Origin: Bradyrhizobium erythrophlei
Lineage (GTDB): Bacteria > Pseudomonadota > Alphaproteobacteria > Rhizobiales > Xanthobacteraceae
Reading direction: 5' to 3'
DNA length: 64,000 nucleotides
Assembly: GCF_900142985.1 (NCBI RefSeq)
Contig: NZ_LT670849.1
Span: 2,604,001 to 2,668,000 of the forward strand
The notes under the pieces were generated by a model, which worked only from the letters and a program-made list of their open reading frames with translations, had not been told where the DNA came from and made no database searches. Position 1 is the stretch's first letter. Every line of letters starts with the position of its first letter. The position numbers and the translations under genes were made by a program. This document shows, piece after piece, positions 27,217 through 36,272 of the stretch.

Positions 27217-27762
27217 CTACTTGGATCCACTGCATATTATCTCGTCAAGGGAATAGCCGCACTTATTCCCGCCGTATGTATTCAGGCGACGAGCAGTGTA
27301 CGCCGTGCATCTGTCCTTTGCCCAACCCTCGATCGAACTGCCACAATATAAATAGACGTCGTGGGGAGGGCACGCTCGCTCATATTCACCAGCACAGATT
27401 CGATAAACGGTCGGAGGAGTCGGAGGAGTTGGGGAAGGAGTAGGAACAGCCGTAGTGGCGATCTGAGGAACAATCTTCGCGATACAATCAGCATATAATC
27501 GGTATGCCTCGATCCGATTGCCTTCGGGTATTAGCAAGAGAAATTCGGATGAAGAACGCAAGACTTGTCGGGAGCTCTCGCCCGAGTACAACTTGCTTAT
27601 CGAATCTATGATATTTGCGCTCAGGCTAATCTTTTGGCTATCGGCGCAAGCCTTCAGCGAGCGATCAAATTCATCCGGCGTCGGCAAAGTTTGTGCGTCG
27701 CAAAATCGGTACATCGACAAGGCGATGAAAACGATTGAAAGACCAGTACGTCCGACTTTCAT
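27217..27762 (-). CDS. Small secreted Cys-rich protein
   Basis: The product has 181 residues. MKVGRTGLSIVFIALSMYRFCDAQ is a signal peptide. The middle has a Pro/Thr linker (PTPSPTPPTPPT), and the C-terminal ~70 residues contain six Cys (ICAGEYERACPPHDVYLYCG, DRCTAY, GGNKCGYSLDEIICSG) that could form disulfides in the periplasm or outside. No family is recognised. It starts 15 nt downstream of the membrane-protein gene and shares its strand, so the two probably form a transcript. Confidence 0.6.
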   Translation of the reverse strand: MKVGRTGLSIVFIALSMYRFCDAQTLPTPDEFDRSLKACADSQKISLSANIIDSISKLYSGESSRQVLRSSSEFLLLIPEGNRIEAYRLYADCIAKIVPQIATTAVPTPSPTPPTPPTVYRICAGEYERACPPHDVYLYCGSSIEGWAKDRCTAYTARRLNTYGGNKCGYSLDEIICSGSK

Positions 27763-27777
27763 GAGAAAGGTGCTCCG

Positions 27778-28707
27778 CTAGGGCCCTGATTTACGTCGCC
27801 TGCGTGCGACGGGTCTTAACGAAGTACCGTCGTCGTTTGTCTCCGATGAAGAACAAGGATGCATATAGGCTGCACGCGGTCTTCGTCCCAAAAACACCTG
27901 AGCGGCCTCCACTAATTGTGACAAGATCAGCATCACGAGCGAGGTACTAAATCCTAAAATAAACGGTAGCAGCAAGATGACTGACTGTTTGGTAACAACA
28001 CTCAAGTTTGGATCGTAAAATACCGTCGGCTTCCAAACCGCCTTGAGAAATTCCAGAAATTGCGGATATCCGAAGGGCAACGTAAGGACGACACCGAAAA
28101 GTGCGCCGAGAGCAATTCTTAGCGACATCAGACGGATATTTGTGAGATCAAATGTGATGTCGTCCTGGATAGAAAGCGCATTCATTCCAATTGACGCAGA
28201 CGCTCCGATCGCTCCTAAGCTGGCTATCCATACTAAGTAAACCAGAAACAAGACATAGTCCGGGAAATCGACCGCGCCCATAACGAAGACTGCGAAAAAA
28301 ATCGAGAGGCCAGCTAGGCCCAAAAAATAGAGAGGCAACCACGCGAGCATCCACGGGGTTTCTCCCATCAAGAACTTCCTTCGGAGTGCCGGTGTTAATG
28401 CTGAAAAGAGAGCTTGAGTGAATCTACCAACATTATTCCACTCTTCGGCCGTTGGCATCCTTCCTTTCGGATCGAAATACAGACCGAAAAGATCGCCAAA
28501 ACTTATTGCCGAGTCTGACCCGCTGATGGGTATCGCCTCTTGAAAGAAAAATTCCTGCAACTGCTTGAGACGGCCAACCCGACGACAAAACGTTTCGTCG
28601 CCTATCGCGAAAGCGTCACCTGTGGTCAACGAGTCTGGATACGCTTCGACCATGCAATTAGCCCTTGATGCAACAATGTACTGGGCCAAAAAAGTATGCC
28701 TAACCAT
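27778..28707 (-). CDS. Multi-pass membrane protein of unknown function
   Basis: The product has 309 residues. The soluble N-terminal ~110 residues are followed by hydrophobic segments at about 115-140, 145-170, 190-212 and 235-265 (MLAWLPLYFLGLAGLSIFFA, VLFLVYLVWIASLGAIGASA, MSLRIALGALFGVVLTLPFG, SVILLLPFILGFSTSLVMLI). A basic cytoplasmic tail ends the chain. The family is not recognised. It lies 15 nt before the secreted Cys-rich protein gene, and the pair may act together at the envelope. Confidence 0.65.
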   Translation of the reverse strand: MVRHTFLAQYIVASRANCMVEAYPDSLTTGDAFAIGDETFCRRVGRLKQLQEFFFQEAIPISGSDSAISFGDLFGLYFDPKGRMPTAEEWNNVGRFTQALFSALTPALRRKFLMGETPWMLAWLPLYFLGLAGLSIFFAVFVMGAVDFPDYVLFLVYLVWIASLGAIGASASIGMNALSIQDDITFDLTNIRLMSLRIALGALFGVVLTLPFGYPQFLEFLKAVWKPTVFYDPNLSVVTKQSVILLLPFILGFSTSLVMLILSQLVEAAQVFLGRRPRAAYMHPCSSSETNDDGTSLRPVARRRRKSGP

Positions 28708-28975
28708 AGGCGCCGTCTAAATCACTTGCAACTCCGGGCTGATAACCTGCGACATCTAATTTGGGCTGAGAGTTCTGCCATCGGCCGAGGGAAACCTTTT
28801 CGCAGCTCGAGGCGTTTTCCGAAGAGCAGGGATTCGCGCACCACCTGTTATGGAACATAGGCAACTGGCCGAGAGCCACTCATCATATGAAATTCAAAAA
28901 ATCTTCGAGCGTTTATCGTTTCGCATCGGCTCACCGATCAAGCAGTGCGCGACCTTCCATTTTTTTTGCTTCGTC

Positions 28976-31900
28976 TCAGCTTGAGAAATGAGTAGCCCTT
29001 CTAAAAATTTCTTCCGCAATCTCTCGGAGAGAAGGAGACGCAATCTGATCTCTGCAGTAGGCTATGAATTGGCGGCGGTCTTCCGGAATTGAAAATCTTT
29101 CTATATAAGCGAACGCTTGGAAAACCGCATCGAGCTTATCGAAGTCACGCGCCAAGGCCCCGCATCGATCGGTTCCTAATTCAAACTCCCTCCATCGCGT
29201 CGCGATCTCGGTTAGTCGAGATAAATTCTGGTACGTCGCGAGAGTGGCGATTCTTTCTATTGCCGGCCCCTCCTTGGCCTTTGTTGCGCCGTCAGCTGGC
29301 GTATAATCACCTATGTAAGCCTCTGCGAGATCATGATAGACGAGCAGTTGCAAGATTTTACTGCGCTCTTCTTCAGTCACCGGTGGCGTAACACAATTGC
29401 ATAGTAGCTCCGCCAATAGCATGGTTCCGAAAACATGCGAGGCAACCGTTTCAATCACCTCTCCCTTCTCGGAAAATTTTCGTTCGATCCACCCTGCTCG
29501 CGGCAACGATTTTAGAGCATACAGCTCAAGTATAGCATCGATGCTCGAATATACCGGCTTGGAGAGGCTGTTGTGGACCATAACCAAAAACGCCCTTAAA
29601 CGATCACCGAGGTTAATGTCGCTTCCGAGCACTCGAGTTATCAACCCAAGCTCCTCCTCTCGGTCCGCAGTCGCAAGATTGCCTTTCTCGTGGCGGAAGC
29701 GAACCAACGAAAAGTAAGTCAGAATGCAAATTCTATCATACTCTTTGCTGGCGCCTTTCAACGCATCGCTGATCCTCTGCCCTAAAATATGTCGTGTTCG
29801 AGACCAGCTACCTCCCTTGTCTTCCAACTCTAATTCAACTGTCATGCCGGTGCTTTGATGATCGCGGTAGTATTCGAGATGGAAGCTACGATTGAGACCA
29901 TCTTCGTAAGGATCGCTCAGAACGTCGGAAATGTAAGAGTCGGTCGCCTCTCTGTTTTGGTTCATTGAGCGGCTAATTTGTAACGATCTCCTCGCCAATC
30001 TCCAAAATTTCATCGATTGCTCCTCTTTCGGCATTTCGGTCCGGTCGAGGAGATGAGGCGCGACGTCGTCGAATGCGGCTTGAGCTGCTCGTTTTCCTTT
30101 CGCTGATCGGGCACGGCCGAAAAGATAGAGAGCGTACGACAGCCCCGGGGGCTCCAGCTTGCTCAAGATCTTCCGCGCGGCTGCGAGAACGGTTTCCTCT
30201 ATCCTGGGGTCGCTCAGGAGGTCTTTGACGTTTTTGTTCACGTCGTCAGAAAATACCAGTCCCAGAAAAGCCTTCTCGTCCATTCCGAGCGACCTGAAGG
30301 CAGTATCCACTTTATTAAATTCAGCAAGAATATAGACCGTCGCTTGCGCTATAAGGGCCGTCTGAACAACTCGTGGAAAATGTGCGAAAGCTTCTGAATA
30401 TCGATCTGCCGCTTTTGTCCGTCGTTCAGCTTTCGCGTTTGATTTCGCCAATGCACGGCAATAGGAACGCATTGCTTCGACACAAATCAAATTGAAAGAC
30501 GGATCTTTGATCCTCCCGTATGTATCGAAATACAGATTTTCCATGGAGCGAAGAACAAAGAGAGTGCCGTTCTCCAGCTTCGTGAACGCGAGTTTTTCAA
30601 AATTGTCCAAAAAGATTGAGATGACGAAATGGTTTAGATAGGAGAAGCCCAACCGTTTCAGTGAGGCCAGGATCTCAACTGATGATAACTTTGCCTCAAA
30701 GCCGCAGGTCTTCGCCATTCCTGCAATCACGGACTTTGCGCGCTCCTCGTCCCTAATGGAAATCGCCTTGAGGTCGACCACCAAATCAAACGACAAATCA
30801 AAGATATATGGCTCCTTGGACGAATCGTTGGCTGTTGTAATTAGTTCGAAGTGATCTCGGCCAAACGCAAAGATGAAGGTCGGCTCGTTTTCAGCAAGGA
30901 GTTCCTCAAGCAGATCTAGCAACGGCGGCTCGTCATCGTGGCCGAACAACTCATCCAAAAAAATAACAACGCTACGCTGTGAACCGATCAGATTTGGGGC
31001 ATCGCGATTGATCCGCTGCAGCAGCGTTGCCTCTAGAGTAGATGACTTCGCTTCCGAGCATACGTTTCTAACATTCAAAAAAACTGTTTCGGGTGACAAC
31101 GCCATCCGCCGGACGTACAATTGCGTTGCCTTGAGCACAGCACTTTTTCCGCCGCCACCTCGCCCTTGAACGAGGAACCGTCCTTTTCTTACCTTTCCGC
31201 AAACTCGAACAGCAAATTCGGAAAATTTCATCGAACCAAGCACCTCGTCAGGCCCACGCGAGGAAGTCTTGCTTAGTTCGAGGTTCGCAAAGCGATCGTC
31301 AAAATCAGACGGTTCAAGGGATGTGACAATCCTCTGGCCCGGGTAGTCCGATGAATAATCCGCGCTGTGTACCAAGCTGGCCTTAGCCAACGACGCTTGC
31401 TCCGCTCCAAACAGCTTGGGTTGGCGCAATAAGAGCTTCACCGTCTGACGTGCGTTAGCCATTGCCCATTGGCGGATCACACCCTTACCGATGGCATCGT
31501 ATTCTGCCTTTTCCGACGTCGCCGGATCACTAATGGCGCGTATGGCATAAAATGGGGGTGGCACTTTGAGCGCCAACAGGCCATCTGAGATCAGTCCACT
31601 CTCCATGTCCGCCGCTACATAGTTGCGATCAGATCGTCTCAGCACCGACTCCTTGAATTTCTCCGATTTCATCAGCATGTTGCTAATGGCAAACGGCCCC
31701 GAGACGATCGCGGGTGCCTCAGCAAGCTTGTTTCTAGATTGCCACGTCCTTAGATTTCGCTTTTCTTCTTCAGTTAACTTCACACTCGACGCTCTAGCGA
31801 ATGCGAAGAGGCCGTCGATCTTATTCGCTTCTTGAAACGGCACTGAATTTACGATGCTCGAGGCTATAGAGCTAACGGGCGCAGGCTTTCCGCCAGTCAG

Positions 31901-32275
31901 AATTTCATAGCCTCCTTCGTTGTCGTCCTGCGCAGCAGACCGGTGGTCGATGACATTAAGATGCGTGGGAACCACTACATCTCCCACCTTCGCATCCTTG
32001 ATCATCCCCGAGATACCGACATTCAGAACAAATTTTGGCGAATACTCCCTAGCGAAGACTACAGCTGCATCCCTTATCCGGGGGCCGATCTCCCCCGCGA
32101 CGACAAACATCCCCGTACGCCGGTGTCCCCCGTCATCGACATAATCGAAGGCGTGATACGGGAAAGATTCGAGGTTTGGCTGCTCTCTAAGGGGATAGAA
32201 GCCGTCGCGGTGAAATATTCGCGCTTCCTCCGTCAGAGCGACCAGAATAAGCACATCAATCGGATCAGTTGCCAT
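28976..32275 (-). CDS. PNP/MTAN-like nucleosidase + P-loop NTPase + HD hydrolase fusion (STAND-like, putative defense)
   Basis: The product has 1099 residues in three parts. Residues ~5-285 match the nucleoside phosphorylase/nucleosidase superfamily (VLILVALTEEARIF, KFVLNVGISGMIKDAKVGDV, AADMESGLISDG with the ribose-binding Glu, IRAISDPA). Residues ~345-560 hold a P-loop NTPase with Walker A GRGGGGKS (371-378) and Walker B SVVIFLDEL (435-442). The long helical middle has no clear repeats. Residues ~940-1095 match HD_3/YfbR-like phosphohydrolases: SHVF (His947), VYHDLAEAYIGDYTP (His981-Asp982) and DFDKLDAV (Asp1046). Two nucleotide-attacking domains around a switch ATPase suggest an abortive-infection sensor. 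Its function is inferred. Confidence 0.8.
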   Translation of the reverse strand: MATDPIDVLILVALTEEARIFHRDGFYPLREQPNLESFPYHAFDYVDDGGHRRTGMFVVAGEIGPRIRDAAVVFAREYSPKFVLNVGISGMIKDAKVGDVVVPTHLNVIDHRSAAQDDNEGGYEILTGGKPAPVSSIASSIVNSVPFQEANKIDGLFAFARASSVKLTEEEKRNLRTWQSRNKLAEAPAIVSGPFAISNMLMKSEKFKESVLRRSDRNYVAADMESGLISDGLLALKVPPPFYAIRAISDPATSEKAEYDAIGKGVIRQWAMANARQTVKLLLRQPKLFGAEQASLAKASLVHSADYSSDYPGQRIVTSLEPSDFDDRFANLELSKTSSRGPDEVLGSMKFSEFAVRVCGKVRKGRFLVQGRGGGGKSAVLKATQLYVRRMALSPETVFLNVRNVCSEAKSSTLEATLLQRINRDAPNLIGSQRSVVIFLDELFGHDDEPPLLDLLEELLAENEPTFIFAFGRDHFELITTANDSSKEPYIFDLSFDLVVDLKAISIRDEERAKSVIAGMAKTCGFEAKLSSVEILASLKRLGFSYLNHFVISIFLDNFEKLAFTKLENGTLFVLRSMENLYFDTYGRIKDPSFNLICVEAMRSYCRALAKSNAKAERRTKAADRYSEAFAHFPRVVQTALIAQATVYILAEFNKVDTAFRSLGMDEKAFLGLVFSDDVNKNVKDLLSDPRIEETVLAAARKILSKLEPPGLSYALYLFGRARSAKGKRAAQAAFDDVAPHLLDRTEMPKEEQSMKFWRLARRSLQISRSMNQNREATDSYISDVLSDPYEDGLNRSFHLEYYRDHQSTGMTVELELEDKGGSWSRTRHILGQRISDALKGASKEYDRICILTYFSLVRFRHEKGNLATADREEELGLITRVLGSDINLGDRLRAFLVMVHNSLSKPVYSSIDAILELYALKSLPRAGWIERKFSEKGEVIETVASHVFGTMLLAELLCNCVTPPVTEEERSKILQLLVYHDLAEAYIGDYTPADGATKAKEGPAIERIATLATYQNLSRLTEIATRWREFELGTDRCGALARDFDKLDAVFQAFAYIERFSIPEDRRQFIAYCRDQIASPSLREIAEEIFRRATHFSS

Positions 32276-32598
32276 TTAGCGCTCAAAAATGTTCAATTGG
32301 AAAACCGTGGTGGCACCCAGGAATGAATTTGGGCCCTTATCTTGTACAATTATAGTCACCTACCCAAGGTTGATGCAATCCAACAAACACGAGACCCCGC
32401 TCCCCTGGCCACAATGCTGGCAGGCATCTCTCGATCGGGCGCCTCCGTATTCAGAATCAAACTGACCGCATCGGCTTCTAGACAATGGGCGTTGTGAGCT
32501 AGGGACTAAAATTGGACACGACCGACGCTTCCGAACGTTCTTCTCCGAACCGGACATCGGAAGCCGACAGAGATGTTTGAGAAATTGCCGTCCGCGCG
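32276..32598. other. Intergenic stretch upstream of the PNP-NTPase-HD gene
   Basis: About 320 bases without a supported gene, lying between two minus-strand genes. It should contain the promoter of the large fusion gene and the terminator of the HNH-RecQ gene. Neither stands out clearly. Confidence 0.35.
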
Positions 32599-34307
32599 CT
32601 ACTCACTGAGCGCCCTATTGACGAATGCGAGCGATCCCTGGCGGTCGATCAAGCGCTGTTGACAAGCATCGCAACACACCACCTTCTGCTGCCGCACTCC
32701 GCGATCCGCAAAGACTAGTTCCAACAGCCAAGTCGAAAAGCTCCTGCGTGCAGATCGCTTGGGTCCCGTGAAATACCCAACGAGAGCCTCGCGGAAGCAT
32801 CCATCGGTCGTCGTTAAGCGTGCCATTCGATCGATTTGCGCGACCTTATGTTTCAAGGCGGCCAAGGCCTCGGCAGGCAACAATTGCGCGTTCCGCACCG
32901 CCCGGTCGGCCATAAACTGCAAGAGACGGGTATCGCGCCGCACATTGCTCCGGTCGTGCAACAGCACTGCAACAGAGGCTTTGCCGTCTCGGCCGGCCCG
33001 TCCAAATTCTTGCAAATAGTCCTCAATCGAGGACGGATGCTGCCAATGGATGACCATACGAACATTTTTGATGTCGAGTCCCATGCCGAAAGCGCTCGTG
33101 CAGATGATCCGATCTACCTCCGGCCGACTTTCTCCGGAAAACCTCTTCAAGAGCTGCTCCCGCTCCCAGGCGCCGCTGAGCTGCGAATGATAGAAAGGCG
33201 TTTCCAATCCCTGTTCGCTAAGATGCTTTTGCAGCGCCTCTCCAATCTTACGGGTTGGCACAAAAATCATTACCTTACCTCTATGGGGCATCCGAACACG
33301 GCACAGCTGGGCTATCACCCCAGGGCGTTCATCGACTGGCACGCCCCATCGAAGAAGCGCAATGTTGGGCCGGTCGACCCCACGCACGAATACTTCGGCG
33401 TCGGGAATCCCGAGCGACTCCAAGATGCGCTCTTGCATCTCCTGTCCGGCGGTTGCCGTGAACGCCAAAACGGGCGGCAAACCCAGAGCCTCGCGAACTT
33501 CTTTGAGACGGCCATACTCGGGCCTAAAATCCCTTCCCCATTGGTCAACACAAGGGCCTCGTCTATCACCAGAAACGCGGGGCGAACCGACCGCAGTTGC
33601 TCCTGCTCATGGGCGCTCCGAACAAAGAACCGCTCGGGCGCTACGTAAAGTAGCTTGAAAGAATTGCTCGCCAGCAACCGATAGCGAAGCCGTTTCTCAT
33701 CTGAGCCGATGTCGCTGTTGATGAAGCTGGAAGGAATTTTGCGCCTTAATAATGAGGAGACCTGCTCGCCCATGAGCGCTTTCAGCGGGGAGACAACCAC
33801 ACTGACCCCTCGCCGTAGCACCGCCGGCAACTGAAAGCATAGCGTCTTGCCAAAGCCGGTCGGACTGACGACCAGCAGCGAACGACCCCTCAGAGCAGCT
33901 TGGACGACCGGCAGCTGCCCGTCCCGAAAACGATCCAAGTCAAAGAGCCGGAGCGCGGGCCCAAAGTTTTCGCTTTGCTCAGATACCGAACCCTGTCGAT
34001 CGAGCCAGAGGGCTAGTCTCGCTGCCCAGCGTTCGATGACACGGCGAGCAAGTCCGGCGGAGAGTTTGGGATGATGTGCAGCATGACAGCCATCGCACAG
34101 GGTGATCAAATTAGATGGCTCATCGCTGCCGCCGGCAGAGCGTGGGACAAGGTGATGAATGTCGGCTTCATGGGGATCGCACGACCTCCCGCACTCGACG
34201 CACCTGAACTCATCGCGTCGAAGAATGCTCTCTCTAACTCTGCGCCAATTCTCTTCAACTGCACCCGTCACGATGATATCGCTTTTGTACGAATAGTTGG
34301 ATCTCAA
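32599..34307 (-). pseudogene. HNH nuclease-RecQ-like helicase fusion, split by a one-base deletion in the DEAH box
   Basis: Reading from TTG 34307, residues ~20-85 form an HNH domain (DEFRCVECGRSCD, ADIHHLVPRSAGGSDEP, LITLCDGCHAAHH). A RecQ-type helicase follows: PTGFGKTLCFQLPAV (Walker A), VVSPLKALMGEQ and FLVIDEA. There the frame breaks. The expected GCC CAT TGT is GCC C-TTGT, missing one A (plus-strand T) between 33553 and 33554. The next frame continues DQWGRDFRPEYGRLKEV and PPVLAFTATAGQ, the helicase C-terminal ICTSAFGMGLDI and FGRAGRDGK, and a CxxC tail. Repaired, the protein would be about 569 residues. Decay or a sequencing error are both possible. Confidence 0.85.
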
Positions 34308-34440
34308 GCCGCCCTCTGCAATGGCAACCGATTACCCTGATCGGACGCATCAGCGTTGACTAACGTACGGGTCAGGAAAAAGGAAGTAGCAGGACAGGGA
34401 TAAGGTCTTGCGACGGTTTGGCGGAGATCGTGGCTCAGGT

Positions 34441-34454
34441 CACCACTAGTGGTG
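34441..34454. promoter_or_regulatory. 14-bp perfect palindrome in a divergent intergenic region
   Basis: CACCACTAGTGGTG is self-complementary over all 14 bases and lies between the HNH-RecQ gene and the plus-strand HNH gene (34308-34744). A dimeric regulator could bind it. The rest of this 437-base stretch shows nothing else that I can support. Confidence 0.3.
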
Positions 34455-34744
34455 CGTCTGGCAGTTCCTTCCGCGCTTCGTAAACTAGAAGTTATGGCAG
34501 AATTCGGCTAATGGCCTAGAAGCGCACCCAGCAGGTTACCTTCTACGCAGACCAGTCTGATGGCTTGCGGGGCCAACAGCACCCTCCTTGGGGCTAGTAA
34601 GCGGCCCTAGCCAGCCATCAATTGCGGGTCTACCAAAAGACGAGCAGACGTCGGAATGCCTATTCAAAGTACTTTGCAAATAGCGTCGATATACTGATAT
34701 TCTTTGTGAGCACCGTTCTAGGCTTACCTCGCGTTCATCGAAAA

Positions 34745-35629
34745 ATGGGAATACCCCCGAACCTCGCAGCTGAAGTCCTAGCCAAGTGCGGCAGGCATTG
34801 CTGCATCTGTCGACGGTTTAGGCCGACCCAACTGCAAGTGCACCACATTGATGAACGGAAAGATGGAGGCGGTGATGATTTCGACAATCTTATTGCGATC
34901 TGCATCAGCTGCCACAGTGATGTTCACACAAATACCAAGCTGACGCGGCGCTTCAGCGACGAAGAACTTAAACGCCATCGCGATAACGTCTATCGGCTCG
35001 TTGCTGATGGAAAACTGCCGTCCGGCATCGCCGGCTCCGACGATCTCGTTGCAATAACAGCGGCCGTAATCGAAACCTTGCGTTCAAAATCCGGTCAGGA
35101 AGTTGCCGATGACAAGGACTTTCCGCTGGAAGCGCTGGATATATTGCTTTGCGCTACGGCCGAAAAGAAGCCCGTGAAGATACTTCGGGAAAATAGCGCT
35201 GTAAGCGTTCACGCTGGAAATGGGCACTTCTTGTTCGGCAGTGGCGAAGTCATCACGAATGGTCGACCTACTAGCGTACAGAAGCTCGTCTCGCTAGGGC
35301 TCGTCGAAGGTTCGGCGGACGTATTGGAAGTAACATCGAAAGGATACGCGTTCGCCGATGACGTAATGTCCGCCAATCCGAGATATACGATGCTGAAGGC
35401 AAAATGCCTCCACTGCAGCCTTCACTTTATTGTCTGCACAGATTTTCCGGAGCGGCACTCTCATGCGACGCTAATTTGTCCCGAGTGCGGGCAGCAACAA
35501 GGGGCTTTCCTAATTTGGCATCAGCAGATGTTCGGATTCATATTTCAATCCGTGCCCGGTAGACAGCAGGCTGTTGCTGGAGCTGGTATTGATCTGAAAG
35601 CAACGCAGTCTTTTAGAGTTAAAGAGTAG
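34745..35629 (+). CDS. HNH endonuclease with C-terminal zinc ribbon
   Basis: ATG 34745 gives 294 residues. The frame is open to a TTG at 34622, but that extension is hydrophobic and not conserved-looking. Residues ~10-65 form the HNH fold (KCGRHCCICRRFRPTQLQ, VHHIDERKDGGGDDF, AICISCHSDVH). The middle is helical. The C-terminal ~60 residues hold CLHC and CPECG pairs, forming a zinc ribbon. It probably cuts DNA. Its target is unknown, and its place among HNH-RecQ, McrB-N-HNH and restriction-like genes suggests defense. Confidence 0.75.
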   Translation: MGIPPNLAAEVLAKCGRHCCICRRFRPTQLQVHHIDERKDGGGDDFDNLIAICISCHSDVHTNTKLTRRFSDEELKRHRDNVYRLVADGKLPSGIAGSDDLVAITAAVIETLRSKSGQEVADDKDFPLEALDILLCATAEKKPVKILRENSAVSVHAGNGHFLFGSGEVITNGRPTSVQKLVSLGLVEGSADVLEVTSKGYAFADDVMSANPRYTMLKAKCLHCSLHFIVCTDFPERHSHATLICPECGQQQGAFLIWHQQMFGFIFQSVPGRQQAVAGAGIDLKATQSFRVKE

Positions 35630-35781
35630 CGACAAGAGTATCCGCGCGGCCTCAACCAGCAACGGGTGATCGAGATTAACGTCCAGCGTGACCGCCCTCA
35701 CGACTAGCTCTGCCAAGCCGTAAGTGGGGCGGTTCTCCAGTTTAAACTCTCCTTCTATACACGATCCTGAGGACTCGCCAG

Positions 35782-36241
35782 TTGCCAACCGCAAGATTCG
35801 GAGAAACGATCGTCGCCAAGGAGTGCGCCTGCCCGAAGTGCAAGCGTCCACCCACCCTCAAGCGCCTCCCCAACAACTTCAAATGCGCTGATCTTATTTG
35901 CGACTTCTGCGGATACTTGGCCCAGGTGAAGGCCGCCACTGTTCGAGACCACAACGTCGTTCCCGAAAGGATTTTAGGTGCGGCGTGAGAACCGCAAAAA
36001 GATGGAATGCCGGCTGCGATTTATTTCCCTAAAATACGCGATCTACTATTTGCCGGCCGACGTCGAAGAAGTTGCAATGTTCAAACCTCGCGTGCCGTTG
36101 TCGGAAATCGCACGGCGAGCCGGCTGGCGCGGCTTTCTTTACGATTTTAAGGGATCAGCGCAGCTTTTGGTGAGGCTGCGTCGAGCTGCAAATTGGTGCG
36201 GCAATACACGCGACATATCGATAAAGCGTCATCTCAAGTGA
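35782..36241 (+). pseudogene. Decayed restriction-endonuclease-like gene with zinc finger
   Basis: The first frame (TTG 35782) reads ACPKCKRPPTLKRLPNNFKC and ADLICDFCGYLAQVKAATVR, then stops at ERILGAA. The continuation in other frames (a mangled IYFPL stretch, then KYAIYYLPADVEEVAMFKPR and RRAGWRGFLYDFKGSAQLL) ends at 36241. The zinc-ribbon plus QVKAAT (candidate Q-x-K of a PD-(D/E)XK site) recalls DpnI-type restriction enzymes. At least two small indels near 35985-36035 separate the parts. Family identity is tentative. Confidence 0.5.
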
Positions 36242-36272
36242 TGTAGCGATCGGTTCGACACTGGGGAACGAG

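Noticed and set aside
26537..27235. 232-codon minus-strand frame
   Set aside because: It is antisense to the IS5-type transposase remnant and explained by GC-rich codon shadow.
35510..35851. 113-codon minus-strand frame with a protein-like stretch
   Set aside because: It overlaps the HNH gene end and the restriction-like remnant. No start signal or homolog could be recalled.
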